Shown: one piece after another, positions 50,836 through 58,744 of the stretch
How the letters are laid out: each line of letters starts with the position of its first letter
Position numbering within the stretch: position 1 is the stretch's first letter
Origin: Paracoccus denitrificans
Lineage (GTDB): Bacteria; Pseudomonadota; Alphaproteobacteria; Rhodobacterales; Rhodobacteraceae
Length of the DNA stretch: 64,000 nt
Assembly: GCF_900100045.1 (NCBI RefSeq)
Contig: NZ_FNEA01000020.1
Span: forward strand, 27,431 to 91,430
Reading direction: 5' to 3'
Program-made: the position numbers and the translations under genes
Notes under the pieces: model-generated
Told to the model about the DNA's origin: nothing
The model's database searches: none
What the model saw: the letters and a program-made list of their open reading frames with translations, nothing else

Positions 50836-52052
50836 GCCGCGAGGCCGGCCATAAGGGCCACCGCACCGGCTGCCACCGCAGCGTGGCGCCGGCCGAAACC
50901 ATAGCGCGGGTCCGGCCGCTGATGGCGCGGATGGGCATCACCCGCGTCGCCAATGTCACCGGGCTGGACCGGATCGGCCTGCCGGTGGTCATGGTCTGCC
51001 GGCCGAACGCCCGCTCGTTGGCGGTATCGCAGGGCAAGGGGCTGGACATGGACGCCGCCACCGCCTCGGGCCTGATGGAAGCGGCCGAGCTTTATCACGC
51101 CGAGCATATCGAGGCGCCGCTGAAACTGGGCAGCCTGAACGAGCTGGCCCATTCCCACCGGATGATCGACCTGGACCGGCTGGCCAGGGTCTCGGACCGC
51201 TTCCACCGGGACTTGCCGATGCTGTGGATCCAGGGACGCGACCTCGTCTCGGGCGAAGAACGCTGGGTGCCCTTCGAATGCGTGCGCGCGAACTATACCC
51301 TGCCGCCGCCGCCCGGCAGCGGCTGCTTTCTCTGCAGCAGCAACGGGCTGGCCTCGGGCAACACCATGGCCGAGGCGACCTGCCACGCGATCTGCGAACT
51401 GATCGAGCGCGACGCCACCACCCTGTGGCACCAATCCCCGCCCGAGCGCCGGGCCAAGACGGGGCTGGACCTGGAAAGCGTCGCCGACCCGGCCTGCCGT
51501 GCGGTGCTGGACCGGCTGCAAGGCGCCGGTTTCGACGTGCATGCCTGGCAGGTCGCCAGCGACCTCGGCGTGCCGGCCTTCTTCTGCCTGATCTCGGACC
51601 GGCGCGACCGGGGGGCGCATCACGGCATCGGCGCCGGCGCCCATCCCACCCGCGCCATCGCGCTGCTGCGGGCGCTGACCGAAGCCGCGCAGGTGCGCTG
51701 CACCTATATCTCGGGCGCACGCGACGACCTGCAACCCGAGGAATACGGCCGGCACGCGCTGGACCAGAAGGCCCGGGCCGCCGCCGGCATGCGCGCCAGC
51801 CACCGGCCGATGGTGAATTTCGCGGCGCTGGACGAATTCGTCTCGGACGATTTCGCCGAGGACCTGGACTGGTTGCTGGCCCGGCTGCGCGCGGTCGGCA
51901 TCGACGAGGCGGTCGCGGTGGACCTGCGCAAGCCGGGGCTGGACCTGCCGGTGGTGCGGGTGGTGATCCCGGGGCTGGAGGCCCCTTGCGATCACCCCGC
52001 CTGGCGGCCGGGACCAAGGGCGCTCGCCGCCGCGCGGGCCGCGGCGCCATGA
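50832..52052 (+). CDS. YcaO-domain cyclodehydratase/thioamide-forming protein
   Basis: About 406 residues, YcaO family. The ATP-binding segments are seen: GCFLCSSNGLASGNTMAEATCHAICELIERDA (about residues 168-197), followed by GAGAHPTRAIALLRALTEAAQVR and a VVRVVIPGLEAP ending. YcaO proteins activate backbone amides with ATP; those paired with TfuA make thioamides or related changes. The N-terminus should include HRTGCHRSVAPAETIARVRPLM, which lies upstream of any ATG. A CTG at 50832, nine bases after GGAAGGA and overlapping the GNAT stop as CTGA, fits best; a GTG at 50883 is the other option. The start is therefore uncertain. Confidence 0.88.
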   Translation: MSREAGHKGHRTGCHRSVAPAETIARVRPLMARMGITRVANVTGLDRIGLPVVMVCRPNARSLAVSQGKGLDMDAATASGLMEAAELYHAEHIEAPLKLGSLNELAHSHRMIDLDRLARVSDRFHRDLPMLWIQGRDLVSGEERWVPFECVRANYTLPPPPGSGCFLCSSNGLASGNTMAEATCHAICELIERDATTLWHQSPPERRAKTGLDLESVADPACRAVLDRLQGAGFDVHAWQVASDLGVPAFFCLISDRRDRGAHHGIGAGAHPTRAIALLRALTEAAQVRCTYISGARDDLQPEEYGRHALDQKARAAAGMRASHRPMVNFAALDEFVSDDFAEDLDWLLARLRAVGIDEAVAVDLRKPGLDLPVVRVVIPGLEAPCDHPAWRPGPRALAAARAAAP

Positions 52053-53404
52053 GCGTGATCGTCTTCGTCGGCCCCTCGCTGCGGCAGGCGGACCGCGCCG
52101 CCTTCGCGCAGTTCCGGTTCCTGCCGCCGGTGCAGCAGGGCGACCTCTATCGCGCCGCGCGCCAGCGGCCGCGGGCCATCGGCCTGATCGACGGGTACTT
52201 CGACGGCGTGCCGGCGGTGTGGCACAAGGAAGTGCTCTGGGCGATCTCGCAAGGCATCGCCGTCTTTGGCGCCGCCAGCATGGGCGCGCTGCGCGCCGCC
52301 GAACTTGCACCCTTCGGGATGCGGGGCGTCGGCCGCATCTTCCGGGATTTCCACGAGGGCCGGCTGACCGACGACGACGAGGTGGCGCTGCTTCACGGCC
52401 CGGCCGAGACCGGCCATGCCGCCCTGAGCGAGCCGATGGTCAATATCCGCGCCACCGCCGCCGCCGCGCTGGCCGCGGGCATCCTTGACGCGCCGGCGGC
52501 CGCGCATCTGCTGGCAACGGCCAAGGCGCTGTTCTACCAGCAGCGCGACTGGCCCGCCATCCTGGCGGCGGCGGAGCAGGTGCCCGCAACGATGCGCGAC
52601 CGGCTTGCCGCCTGGCTGCCCGACGGCCGCATCGACCAGAAGCGCGCGGATGCGCTGGAGATGCTGCATGTTCTTCAGGCGCATGTCGCGCGGGACGAGC
52701 CGCCCCCGCGGGCGGAATTCACCTTCGAATGGACCGAAGCCTGGGCCTCGGCCCCCTGGCTCGCCGCGCATGGCGACGGGATCGAGGCAGGGGATGCGCT
52801 GATGCTCGACGCGCTGCGCCTGCAGGGCGAGCCCTATCTGCGCCTGCGGCGCGCCGCCCTGCTACGGCAACTGGCCGCCGAGACCGCCACGCGCGAGCGG
52901 CGCGGGGTGCAGCCAGACCATGTCGCCGAGGCCGCATTGGCGTTTCGCCTGCCGCGCGGCCTGCTGCGCGGGCAGGACATCGACCGCTGGGCGGCGGAAA
53001 ACGGCTTGGATCGCCCCGGCTTCGACCGGCTGATGGCGGGGCTGGCGGGGCTCGAGGCGCTGGCACGGGACCGCGATGCGGCGCTGGCGCCTGCGATCCT
53101 GGACCAGCTTCGGCTGGAGGGCGGCTACAAGGCGCTCCGCGACCGCACCGCCAAGGCCGGGACTGCCGATCCGCCGCTGCCGCTGCCCCTGCTGCTGGCC
53201 TGGCATTTCCACACCCGCCTTGGCCGAGACCTGCCCGAGGATCTGGAACAATACGCCGGCAGCCTGGGATTTCGCGATCTGGCGCATTTCCACGCCGCGC
53301 TGGCCCGCGACCATGCGCTTTGGCTGAAAGACGGGCAGCCGGCGCCGGATGGGACCGCAGGCCGACAAAGCCATCGACAGCCGCCGCCCGGCGGCTTAAC
53401 CTGA
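52049..53404 (+). CDS. TfuA-like protein
   Basis: A 451-residue protein whose N-terminal 180 residues are a TfuA domain: IVFVGPSLRQADR, GLIDGYFDGVPAVWHKEVLWAISQGIAVFGAASMGALRAAELAPFGMRGVG. TfuA was first seen in trifolitoxin synthesis and is the partner of YcaO in thioamidation, where it is thought to help deliver sulfur. The rest of the protein is helical with no clear motif. Translation is coupled to YcaO by ATGA overlap. Confidence 0.9.
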   Translation: MSVIVFVGPSLRQADRAAFAQFRFLPPVQQGDLYRAARQRPRAIGLIDGYFDGVPAVWHKEVLWAISQGIAVFGAASMGALRAAELAPFGMRGVGRIFRDFHEGRLTDDDEVALLHGPAETGHAALSEPMVNIRATAAAALAAGILDAPAAAHLLATAKALFYQQRDWPAILAAAEQVPATMRDRLAAWLPDGRIDQKRADALEMLHVLQAHVARDEPPPRAEFTFEWTEAWASAPWLAAHGDGIEAGDALMLDALRLQGEPYLRLRRAALLRQLAAETATRERRGVQPDHVAEAALAFRLPRGLLRGQDIDRWAAENGLDRPGFDRLMAGLAGLEALARDRDAALAPAILDQLRLEGGYKALRDRTAKAGTADPPLPLPLLLAWHFHTRLGRDLPEDLEQYAGSLGFRDLAHFHAALARDHALWLKDGQPAPDGTAGRQSHRQPPPGGLT

Positions 53405-53453
53405 GGTTGCGGATTCCCGGACCCGAAAAATCCCACCCATGGCGGAGATTGCG

Positions 53454-53999
53454 ATGTCGGAGACCTTGCTGAGCCCCTCGAACCTGCTGCTCTTCGGCCG
53501 CGTGGTCGAGGATTTGCAGATCCGCGCACCCTCGGCGCAGGACAAGCGCGGCGACCCCCGGCACGGCCCCTTCCCCCAGCCCCGCGGCGGCACGCCCGGC
53601 CAGCTTGAACGGCAATTGCAGGCCGAGGATGCGAATTTCGCCCGCATCTACGGCTTTGCCTTCGAGGGGCTGTATCGCGTCCTGCCGCGCCCGGCGCTGT
53701 TTCTGGTGCACGGACCGGGGCTGGAGGCCGGGCAGGTCATGTCGCGGCTGCACCTGCCGCAGGATGCGCCGGCCGGATCGCCGCCCCAGGCGGCGGGTGC
53801 GGGGCACGTCCTGCCCCAGCCCGACGACCTGATGGTCTGGTCCTACGACAAGGCCGATTACTCGATCCGGCTGGACATACGCTCGGGCATGTTCGAGCAA
53901 TTGCTGCTGGACCCTTCCGGCGCGCCGGAGGCCCGCGGCATGAGCGTCCACGGAATGAGCGTGCGGGGCATGAGCGTAAACAGCGACAACAAGGACTAG
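53454..53999 (+). CDS. GMSV-repeat protein, possible RiPP precursor
   Basis: A 181-residue protein that I do not recognise. Its C-terminus is ARGMSVHGMSVRGMSVNSDNKD: three copies of GMSV, each preceded by Arg or His, at 53937-53978. The body has no known domain to my eye; FARIYGFAFEGLYRVLPRPALFLVHG is its most hydrophobic part. The start at 53454 (MSETLLSPSN) is six bases after GCGGAG; an ATG at 53439 is possible. It lies 49 bases after the TfuA gene and is followed by a terminator, so GNAT, YcaO, TfuA and this gene end one transcription unit. The repeats near the C-terminus, next to a YcaO/TfuA pair, suggest a modified core peptide region. Confidence 0.7.
   Translation: MSETLLSPSNLLLFGRVVEDLQIRAPSAQDKRGDPRHGPFPQPRGGTPGQLERQLQAEDANFARIYGFAFEGLYRVLPRPALFLVHGPGLEAGQVMSRLHLPQDAPAGSPPQAAGAGHVLPQPDDLMVWSYDKADYSIRLDIRSGMFEQLLLDPSGAPEARGMSVHGMSVRGMSVNSDNKD
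53937..53978 (+). repeat. Three tandem GMSV-coding repeats
   Basis: GGC/GGA-ATG-AGC-GTN occurs three times at a 15-base period, separated by single codons for His and Arg. The ATGAGCGT core is identical in all three. Confidence 0.9.
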
Positions 54000-54051
54000 G
54001 CGCATTCCGCCCGCCGCCCCTGTCCCCCGGCTGGACAAGCCAAGGAAACAA

Positions 54052-54085
54052 GGGTCAGGATCGTCACGATCCTGACCCTTTCTTT
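54052..54085 (+). terminator. Rho-independent terminator
   Basis: A 12-base perfect stem GGGTCAGGATCG/CGATCCTGACCC with a three-base loop, followed by TTTCTTT. It closes the GNAT-YcaO-TfuA-GMSV unit. Confidence 0.9.
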
Positions 54086-54155
54086 CAGAGAGAGACTTAA
54101 AACAAGGTAATGATCAAATGCTCTGAAATTCTCGGCGGCAGAGACGATGGGCCTG

Positions 54156-55238
54156 TCAGGCGCAGGCCACTATCGCCGGATGCTCGTCGCCGGCAGGGGC
54201 TTCGGCCTGTATCGCGGGACGGGCTGCCGGGGCGTCCGGGACCAGTGCCAGCGGAACGGCCAGCAGCCTTGCCGCCTCATGCCACAACGACGCCTCGGCG
54301 GCGATCAACCGCCGCATGGCCGCCTTGCCTTGCGGGCGCTTGGCGGATCGCGCCAGGGCGCGATAGTCGGAAACCAGCCCGCCCAGCAGATGGTCCAGAT
54401 CCTGCATGGCCTGCTCAAGCCGCCGGGTCGCGCCGGACTGGGTGGCGGTCTGGGTCGCGATGGACAGGACCATGGCGATTTGCGGCCGGGCCTCGCGCAG
54501 CGGCTGGTATGCCCGGGACAGATCGACGCACAGGTCCACCAGATCGGGCAGGCGGGCGGCGGCGGGACCAAGCTGCCCGGCGATCTCGCCGGGGGACAGC
54601 GGGGTCGTGGCCGCCTGGCTTTCCAGCCGGATCAGGATCTGGGCCAGATCGTGGCGTTGCGCCAGCGCCATGCCCTCGTCACGCTCCAGGAACGCTTCGA
54701 TCGCCGCGGCAAGCTCGAAGGCAGCCGCTTCGATCCGGGCGCTGGCGTGGCTCATCGGGCCGTCGGTCTCTTCCAGCCGTTGCAGTTCGGTTGCCAGCGC
54801 AGCCCAAAGCCGCTGCTCGCTCAGCCGGATCATGCCGGCGCTTTTATGCGGAGTGCGGGCCCGGCCGCGCGACGTCTCGCGCGCACGCTCCAGATTGGCG
54901 GCAATGTCGCTCAACTGTGCCGCGAGTCCTGCGCCCGGCGCGACCTCTGCCGGCAAGGCGGCAAGCCTGGCCGCGGCATCGACCTGCATCATCAACGACC
55001 GCACGCGGGGCATGAGTTGTTCAAGGCAGTAATGCGACATCGCACGCAGGCTGGCCTGCCCGTCGACAGCCGCATGGGCCATGATCCCGGCCCGGCGGGC
55101 CAGGACCTGCGGCCGATCCGCCTGGAACCGGGCGCGAAGCTGCACATGCAGCGCAGCCATGGTCAACTGGTGCAGCACGCCGCGGATCGCGGGCAGCGGC
55201 TCCTTGGCAAAAGATGGTGCGGAATGTCTGATCGACAT
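54156..55238 (-). CDS. All-helical protein of unknown function
   Basis: A 360-residue protein I do not recognise. It is almost entirely predicted alpha helix, very rich in Ala, Leu, Arg and Gln (for instance EQRLWAALATELQRLEETDG and AASFELAAAIEAFLER-like stretches), with no transmembrane helix or signal peptide. AGAGGG lies before the ATG at 55238. It is divergent from the Crp/Fnr gene and convergent with the YcaO unit across a terminator. The shared intergenic region carries a Crp-type palindrome at 55298-55315, suggesting control by the neighbouring regulator. Confidence 0.7.
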   Translation of the reverse strand: MSIRHSAPSFAKEPLPAIRGVLHQLTMAALHVQLRARFQADRPQVLARRAGIMAHAAVDGQASLRAMSHYCLEQLMPRVRSLMMQVDAAARLAALPAEVAPGAGLAAQLSDIAANLERARETSRGRARTPHKSAGMIRLSEQRLWAALATELQRLEETDGPMSHASARIEAAAFELAAAIEAFLERDEGMALAQRHDLAQILIRLESQAATTPLSPGEIAGQLGPAAARLPDLVDLCVDLSRAYQPLREARPQIAMVLSIATQTATQSGATRRLEQAMQDLDHLLGGLVSDYRALARSAKRPQGKAAMRRLIAAEASLWHEAARLLAVPLALVPDAPAARPAIQAEAPAGDEHPAIVACA

Positions 55239-55297
55239 GAAACACGCCCTCTGATTGCAAAATTTTTCCAAAACATGCCGCAACCGGCACGGCAGTT

Positions 55298-55315
55298 CTG
55301 TGCGCGGGCGCACAG
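55298..55315. promoter_or_regulatory. Crp-type palindrome
   Basis: CTGTGCGCGGGCGCACAG is a perfect palindrome, with TGTGC-N6-GCACA matching the spacing of Crp sites (TGTGA-N6-TCACA). It lies between the all-helical gene and the Crp/Fnr gene. Confidence 0.6.
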
Positions 55316-55349
55316 AGGACGGCCTTTATGATACAAGTTATTGATTGAC

Positions 55350-56060
55350 ATGGAAAACATGACGAAAATTATGGATCTGGCCGATCTTCCCTGGTTCGCC
55401 GGGCTGCCGGACGAGGTGCTGGCGGGAATCGAATCCGGCTCGCGCCGCCGCCATGCCGACCGGGGCCAACTGATCATCGAGCGCGGAGAGCCGGGGGACT
55501 CGGTGCTCTTCGTCCTGTCCGGGCACGTCCTGGCCGTGCAATGGACGCGAAGCGGCCGCGAGATCGTCTATAGCGAGATCGCCCCGGGCAGCGCCTTCGG
55601 CGAATTGTCGGTGCTGTCCGGGATGCCGCGCTCACTGTCGCTTTACGCGCGCACGGCTTGCGTCCTGCTCGAAACGCCGGGCACCCTGCTGACCGGGCTC
55701 ATGGATACCCAGCCGCAGGTCCGGCAGGCGGTGATCCAGGACCTCGTCCGGCGGATCCACGACCTGACCGAACGGGTGCAGGAGCTGACCGCGCTGGATG
55801 TCGAGGAACGGCTGCGTGCCTATCTGCTGCGCGTTTCGCTGGAGCATGGCGGCCTGGAGCCGGGCCGCCGGATGCCCGATCCGCCGACCCATGCCGAAAT
55901 GGCGAACATCATCGGCGCGAACCGCGAGGCGGTCAGCCGGGCGCTGGCCAAGCTCAGCCGCGCGGGCATCATCGAATCCGGGCGGAAATACCTGCGCATC
56001 ATGCAGCCCGACGCCCTGATCCCGGACGATACGGGAAGGGGCGACTGCCCTTCGCGATAG
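55350..56060 (+). CDS. Crp/Fnr family transcriptional regulator
   Basis: A 236-residue regulator: cyclic-nucleotide-binding fold (about 10-125: IIERGEPGDSVLFVLSGHVLAVQW, GSAFGELSVLSGMPRS), a long helix (VQELTALDVEERLRAYLLRVS), and the Crp-type HTH near residues 178-212 (PTHAEMANIIGANREAVSRALAKLSRAGII). There is no cysteine cluster for an Fnr-type iron-sulfur centre. GELSVLSGMPRS resembles the cAMP phosphate-binding cassette. Several starts are close together; I use the ATG at 55350, and TTG 55341 or ATG 55359 are possible. Confidence 0.88.
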   Translation: MENMTKIMDLADLPWFAGLPDEVLAGIESGSRRRHADRGQLIIERGEPGDSVLFVLSGHVLAVQWTRSGREIVYSEIAPGSAFGELSVLSGMPRSLSLYARTACVLLETPGTLLTGLMDTQPQVRQAVIQDLVRRIHDLTERVQELTALDVEERLRAYLLRVSLEHGGLEPGRRMPDPPTHAEMANIIGANREAVSRALAKLSRAGIIESGRKYLRIMQPDALIPDDTGRGDCPSR

Positions 56061-56189
56061 CATCCGCCGAAGCCGGGTATCATTGGCCCCGCGTCACGCG
56101 CACCCGATCCCGGTTCATCCCGACGCCCGCGACGGGAAAGCTCACCCGGCTACGCCGCGGACCCCCTGCCCCTCTGCCTTTACGGTCCG

Positions 56190-56374
56190 ATCGGCGAAGA
56201 GCCTGGGCTTTGGGGAGGCTTGCCGCTGCCGAGCAGATCCTGGGCGTGCAGACCGACCTGACCCGCATCTACCAAGGCTTTCCCGAACCCAAGAAACTGC
56301 CCCCACAGCCTTTCCTGACCATCGGCGCCAAGGCCACGCTGGCGATCCGCGAACGCAGGGCCGGGATCGAGTGA
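56190..56374 (+). other. Unidentified coding-like fragment
   Basis: In the 393-base gap between the Crp/Fnr gene and the racemase-family gene, one plus-strand frame ending at 56374 reads like protein (ILGVQTDLTRIYQGFPEPKK, then FLTIGAKATLAIRERRAG). It has no start codon or ribosome site and no match I know. It may be the 3' remnant of a lost gene. The rest of the gap shows nothing. Confidence 0.25.
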
Positions 56375-56453
56375 ACCACCCGGACGGCTTCACCCGCCGA
56401 ACGCCGGCCCAATCGACACGCTGAACGTCAAGCCATTTGCAAAGGTCCGATCC

Positions 56454-57455
56454 ATGCGCCACCGCTTTTTCTGCATCGACAGCCATACCTGCGGCAACCC
56501 GGTCCGGGTCGTCGCCGGGGGTGCGCCGCTCTTGCCGCATCTGCCGATCTTCGAACGCCGCAACCTGTTCCTGCGCGACCACGACTGGGTGCGCACCGCG
56601 CTGATGTTCGAGCCGCGCGGCCATGACATCATGTCGGGCGCGATCCTCTATCCCGCCTTCCGCGAGGATTGCGACTTCGCAGCCCTGTTCATCGAGGTCT
56701 CGGGCTGCCTGCCGATGTGCGGCGCCGGCACCATCGGCCTTGCCACCGTCGCCATCGAGGAAGGGCTGGTCACCCCGAAAACCCCCGGCCGGCTGACCAT
56801 CGAGACCCCGGCCGGCCGCGTCGACGTGGAGTATGCGATGCAAGGCGAGCGCGTCGCCTCGGTGCGGCTGTTCAACGTCCCCAGCTTCCTGCACAGCGCC
56901 GATATTGCCGTCGACGTGCCGGGGCTCGGCCCGCTGGTCGTGGACATCGCCTATGGCGGCAATTTCTACGCGGTGATCGAGCCGCAGGAGAGCTGGGCCG
57001 GCCTCGACGGCATGAGCGCGGCCGAGATCGTGACGCATAGCCGCGCCCTGCGCGAAGCCCTGGCCGAGATCGGCGAAACCGTCGTCCATCCCGAGGACGA
57101 CCGCATCCGCGGCGTCCATCACGCCATCTGGTGCGACGGCCCGGACGGGCCGGATTGCGACGGGCGGGACGCGGTCTTCTATGGCGACAAGGCCATCGAC
57201 CGCTCGCCCGGCGGCACCGGCACCTCGGCGCGGATGGCGCAGCTTCATGGCAAGGGCCGGCTGGCGGTGGGCGAGAGTTTCCGCAACAAGAGCCTGATCG
57301 GCACCGTCTTCGAGGGCCGGGCCGAGCAGGCGGTGACGGTGGGCGCCTATCCCGGCATCCTGCCCAGCATCGGCGGCTGGGCCCGGATCACCGGCCACAA
57401 CACCATCCTGGTCGATGACGACGCCCCCCTGCGCCACGGGTTCCAGATCGCCTGA
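56454..57455 (+). CDS. Proline racemase / hydroxyproline epimerase family protein, altered active site
   Basis: A 333-residue member of the proline racemase superfamily (IDSHTCGNPVRVVAGGAP start). The first catalytic cysteine is kept (C89 in MCGAGTIG), though the usual MCGHG is MCGAG. The second is missing: the usual SPCGTGTSA reads SPGGTGTSA (Gly253). Two-cysteine members racemise or epimerise; members with other residues, such as Thr, act as dehydratases. So simple epimerisation is unlikely here, and a dehydratase or other lyase on a hydroxyproline-like compound is a fair guess. It stands before the LysR-Rieske region and may belong to it. Confidence 0.85.
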   Translation: MRHRFFCIDSHTCGNPVRVVAGGAPLLPHLPIFERRNLFLRDHDWVRTALMFEPRGHDIMSGAILYPAFREDCDFAALFIEVSGCLPMCGAGTIGLATVAIEEGLVTPKTPGRLTIETPAGRVDVEYAMQGERVASVRLFNVPSFLHSADIAVDVPGLGPLVVDIAYGGNFYAVIEPQESWAGLDGMSAAEIVTHSRALREALAEIGETVVHPEDDRIRGVHHAIWCDGPDGPDCDGRDAVFYGDKAIDRSPGGTGTSARMAQLHGKGRLAVGESFRNKSLIGTVFEGRAEQAVTVGAYPGILPSIGGWARITGHNTILVDDDAPLRHGFQIA

Positions 57456-57695
57456 GCAAGGCTGCAGGAGGAGGAGGACATGCCGCGAGCCGTTCGTCCA
57501 TGACTATCGGCCGTGGGCCGGGCGATTGCGGCGCTCAGGGGAGGGCTGGCCCGGCCTGCGCCTGGATCGCCCGATCCTTCCTGATGGATACGGCCCGCCC
57601 ATGCGGCTTGCGAGTTGTCGGCGCGCATTCGGCGCCCTGCCCCGCCCCACTCTGCCGAACGGCGCGGTCCCCGGCGTCCCGGCATTCCGAGGCCG

Positions 57696-58616
57696 TCAGG
57701 CCGGGGCGTGATGGCGGGCGGCGAAATAGCCAATGGCATGCTGGGTGAAGCGCCGCGCGACAAGTCCCCGATGCGCGCCATCGCGCGAGGCCAGCACGAT
57801 GCGCAGCGGGCGCAGGTCGTTCGTGATCGGCAAGGTCCTGACCTCGCCCCCGTCATAGGTCATCGACGACGGGGGCCGCATCACCAGCAGCGTAAAGCCG
57901 AAACCCGCCGCGACCGCACTGCGCACCGCCTCCAGCGAGGTCGAGACGTAGGAGACCGGCGGGCTGATCCCGCTTTCGGCCAGAAGCTCCTCGAAATAGC
58001 TGCGGCTTCCGGGCCCTTCCAGCATGACATAGGGCTCGTCGGCCAGATCGGCGAGGTCGATGGAATCGCGCCCGGCAAGCGGGTGATCGGCGGCAAGAAC
58101 CACCATCGGTCGCAATGCCGCAAGCTGCACGAAGGCCAGCCCCTGGGGATCGCTGCCCCGATCATAGGTCAGTGCCAGGTCGATCGAGCCGTCGCGCAGC
58201 GCATCGGCCAGATTGGCCAGCGCCATCTCGCGCTGCCGCACGATCACCCCCGGCACCGCCTCGCCGAAACTGCGGATCAGCCCCGCGGCGTAAAAGGGCG
58301 ACAGCGTTCGGAACACGCCCAGCCGGATCTCTCCGGCGGTCTCGGCCGCCAGTGCCGCCGCCTCGCGCTCGACCTGCCCGGCCTGTTCCTCGAGGCGGTT
58401 CACATGCTCAAGGAACAGCCGGCCCTGCAGCGTCAGCGTCAGCCCGCGCGCATGATGCCGCTCGAACAGCACCAGACGGGTCACGTCCTCGAGCTTTTCC
58501 AGCGCCTGCGCCACCGAGGGCTGAGAGATGTTCAGCGCGCGCGCGGCCTGCGCAATGCCGCCATGCTCGGCGACGGCGCGGAAATAGGCGCATTGGCGCA
58601 GCGTGAAGCGAACCAT
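57696..58616 (-). CDS. LysR family transcriptional regulator
   Basis: A 306-residue LysR protein with a clear HTH (VAEHGGIAQAARALNISQPSVAQALEKLEDVTRLVLFER) and effector domain (GEIRLGVFRTLSPFYAAGLIRSF, LALTYDRGSDPQGLAF). It is divergent from the Rieske oxygenase gene across 128 bases and so probably controls it. The 240 bases between its end and the racemase-family gene have no feature I can support. Confidence 0.92.
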   Translation of the reverse strand: MVRFTLRQCAYFRAVAEHGGIAQAARALNISQPSVAQALEKLEDVTRLVLFERHHARGLTLTLQGRLFLEHVNRLEEQAGQVEREAAALAAETAGEIRLGVFRTLSPFYAAGLIRSFGEAVPGVIVRQREMALANLADALRDGSIDLALTYDRGSDPQGLAFVQLAALRPMVVLAADHPLAGRDSIDLADLADEPYVMLEGPGSRSYFEELLAESGISPPVSYVSTSLEAVRSAVAAGFGFTLLVMRPPSSMTYDGGEVRTLPITNDLRPLRIVLASRDGAHRGLVARRFTQHAIGYFAARHHAPA

Positions 58617-58639
58617 ATTTTGCCTGTCTTAATCATCGG

Positions 58640-58657
58640 ATATTCAAGTTTTCATAT
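58640..58657. promoter_or_regulatory. AT-rich dyad between lysR and the Rieske gene
   Basis: ATAT-N10-ATAT lies in a stretch of unusually low GC 24 bases upstream of the LysR start. It may be the LysR site for both divergent genes; symmetry is weak. Confidence 0.35.
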
Positions 58658-58744
58658 TCCTTGCAAAAAGGTCAAGCTGGTTCCCGACCAGCGGCCCGCG
58701 CGAACAGGCTGTCCGCTTCCCACGCCAAGACAAGGAGCGCCCCG

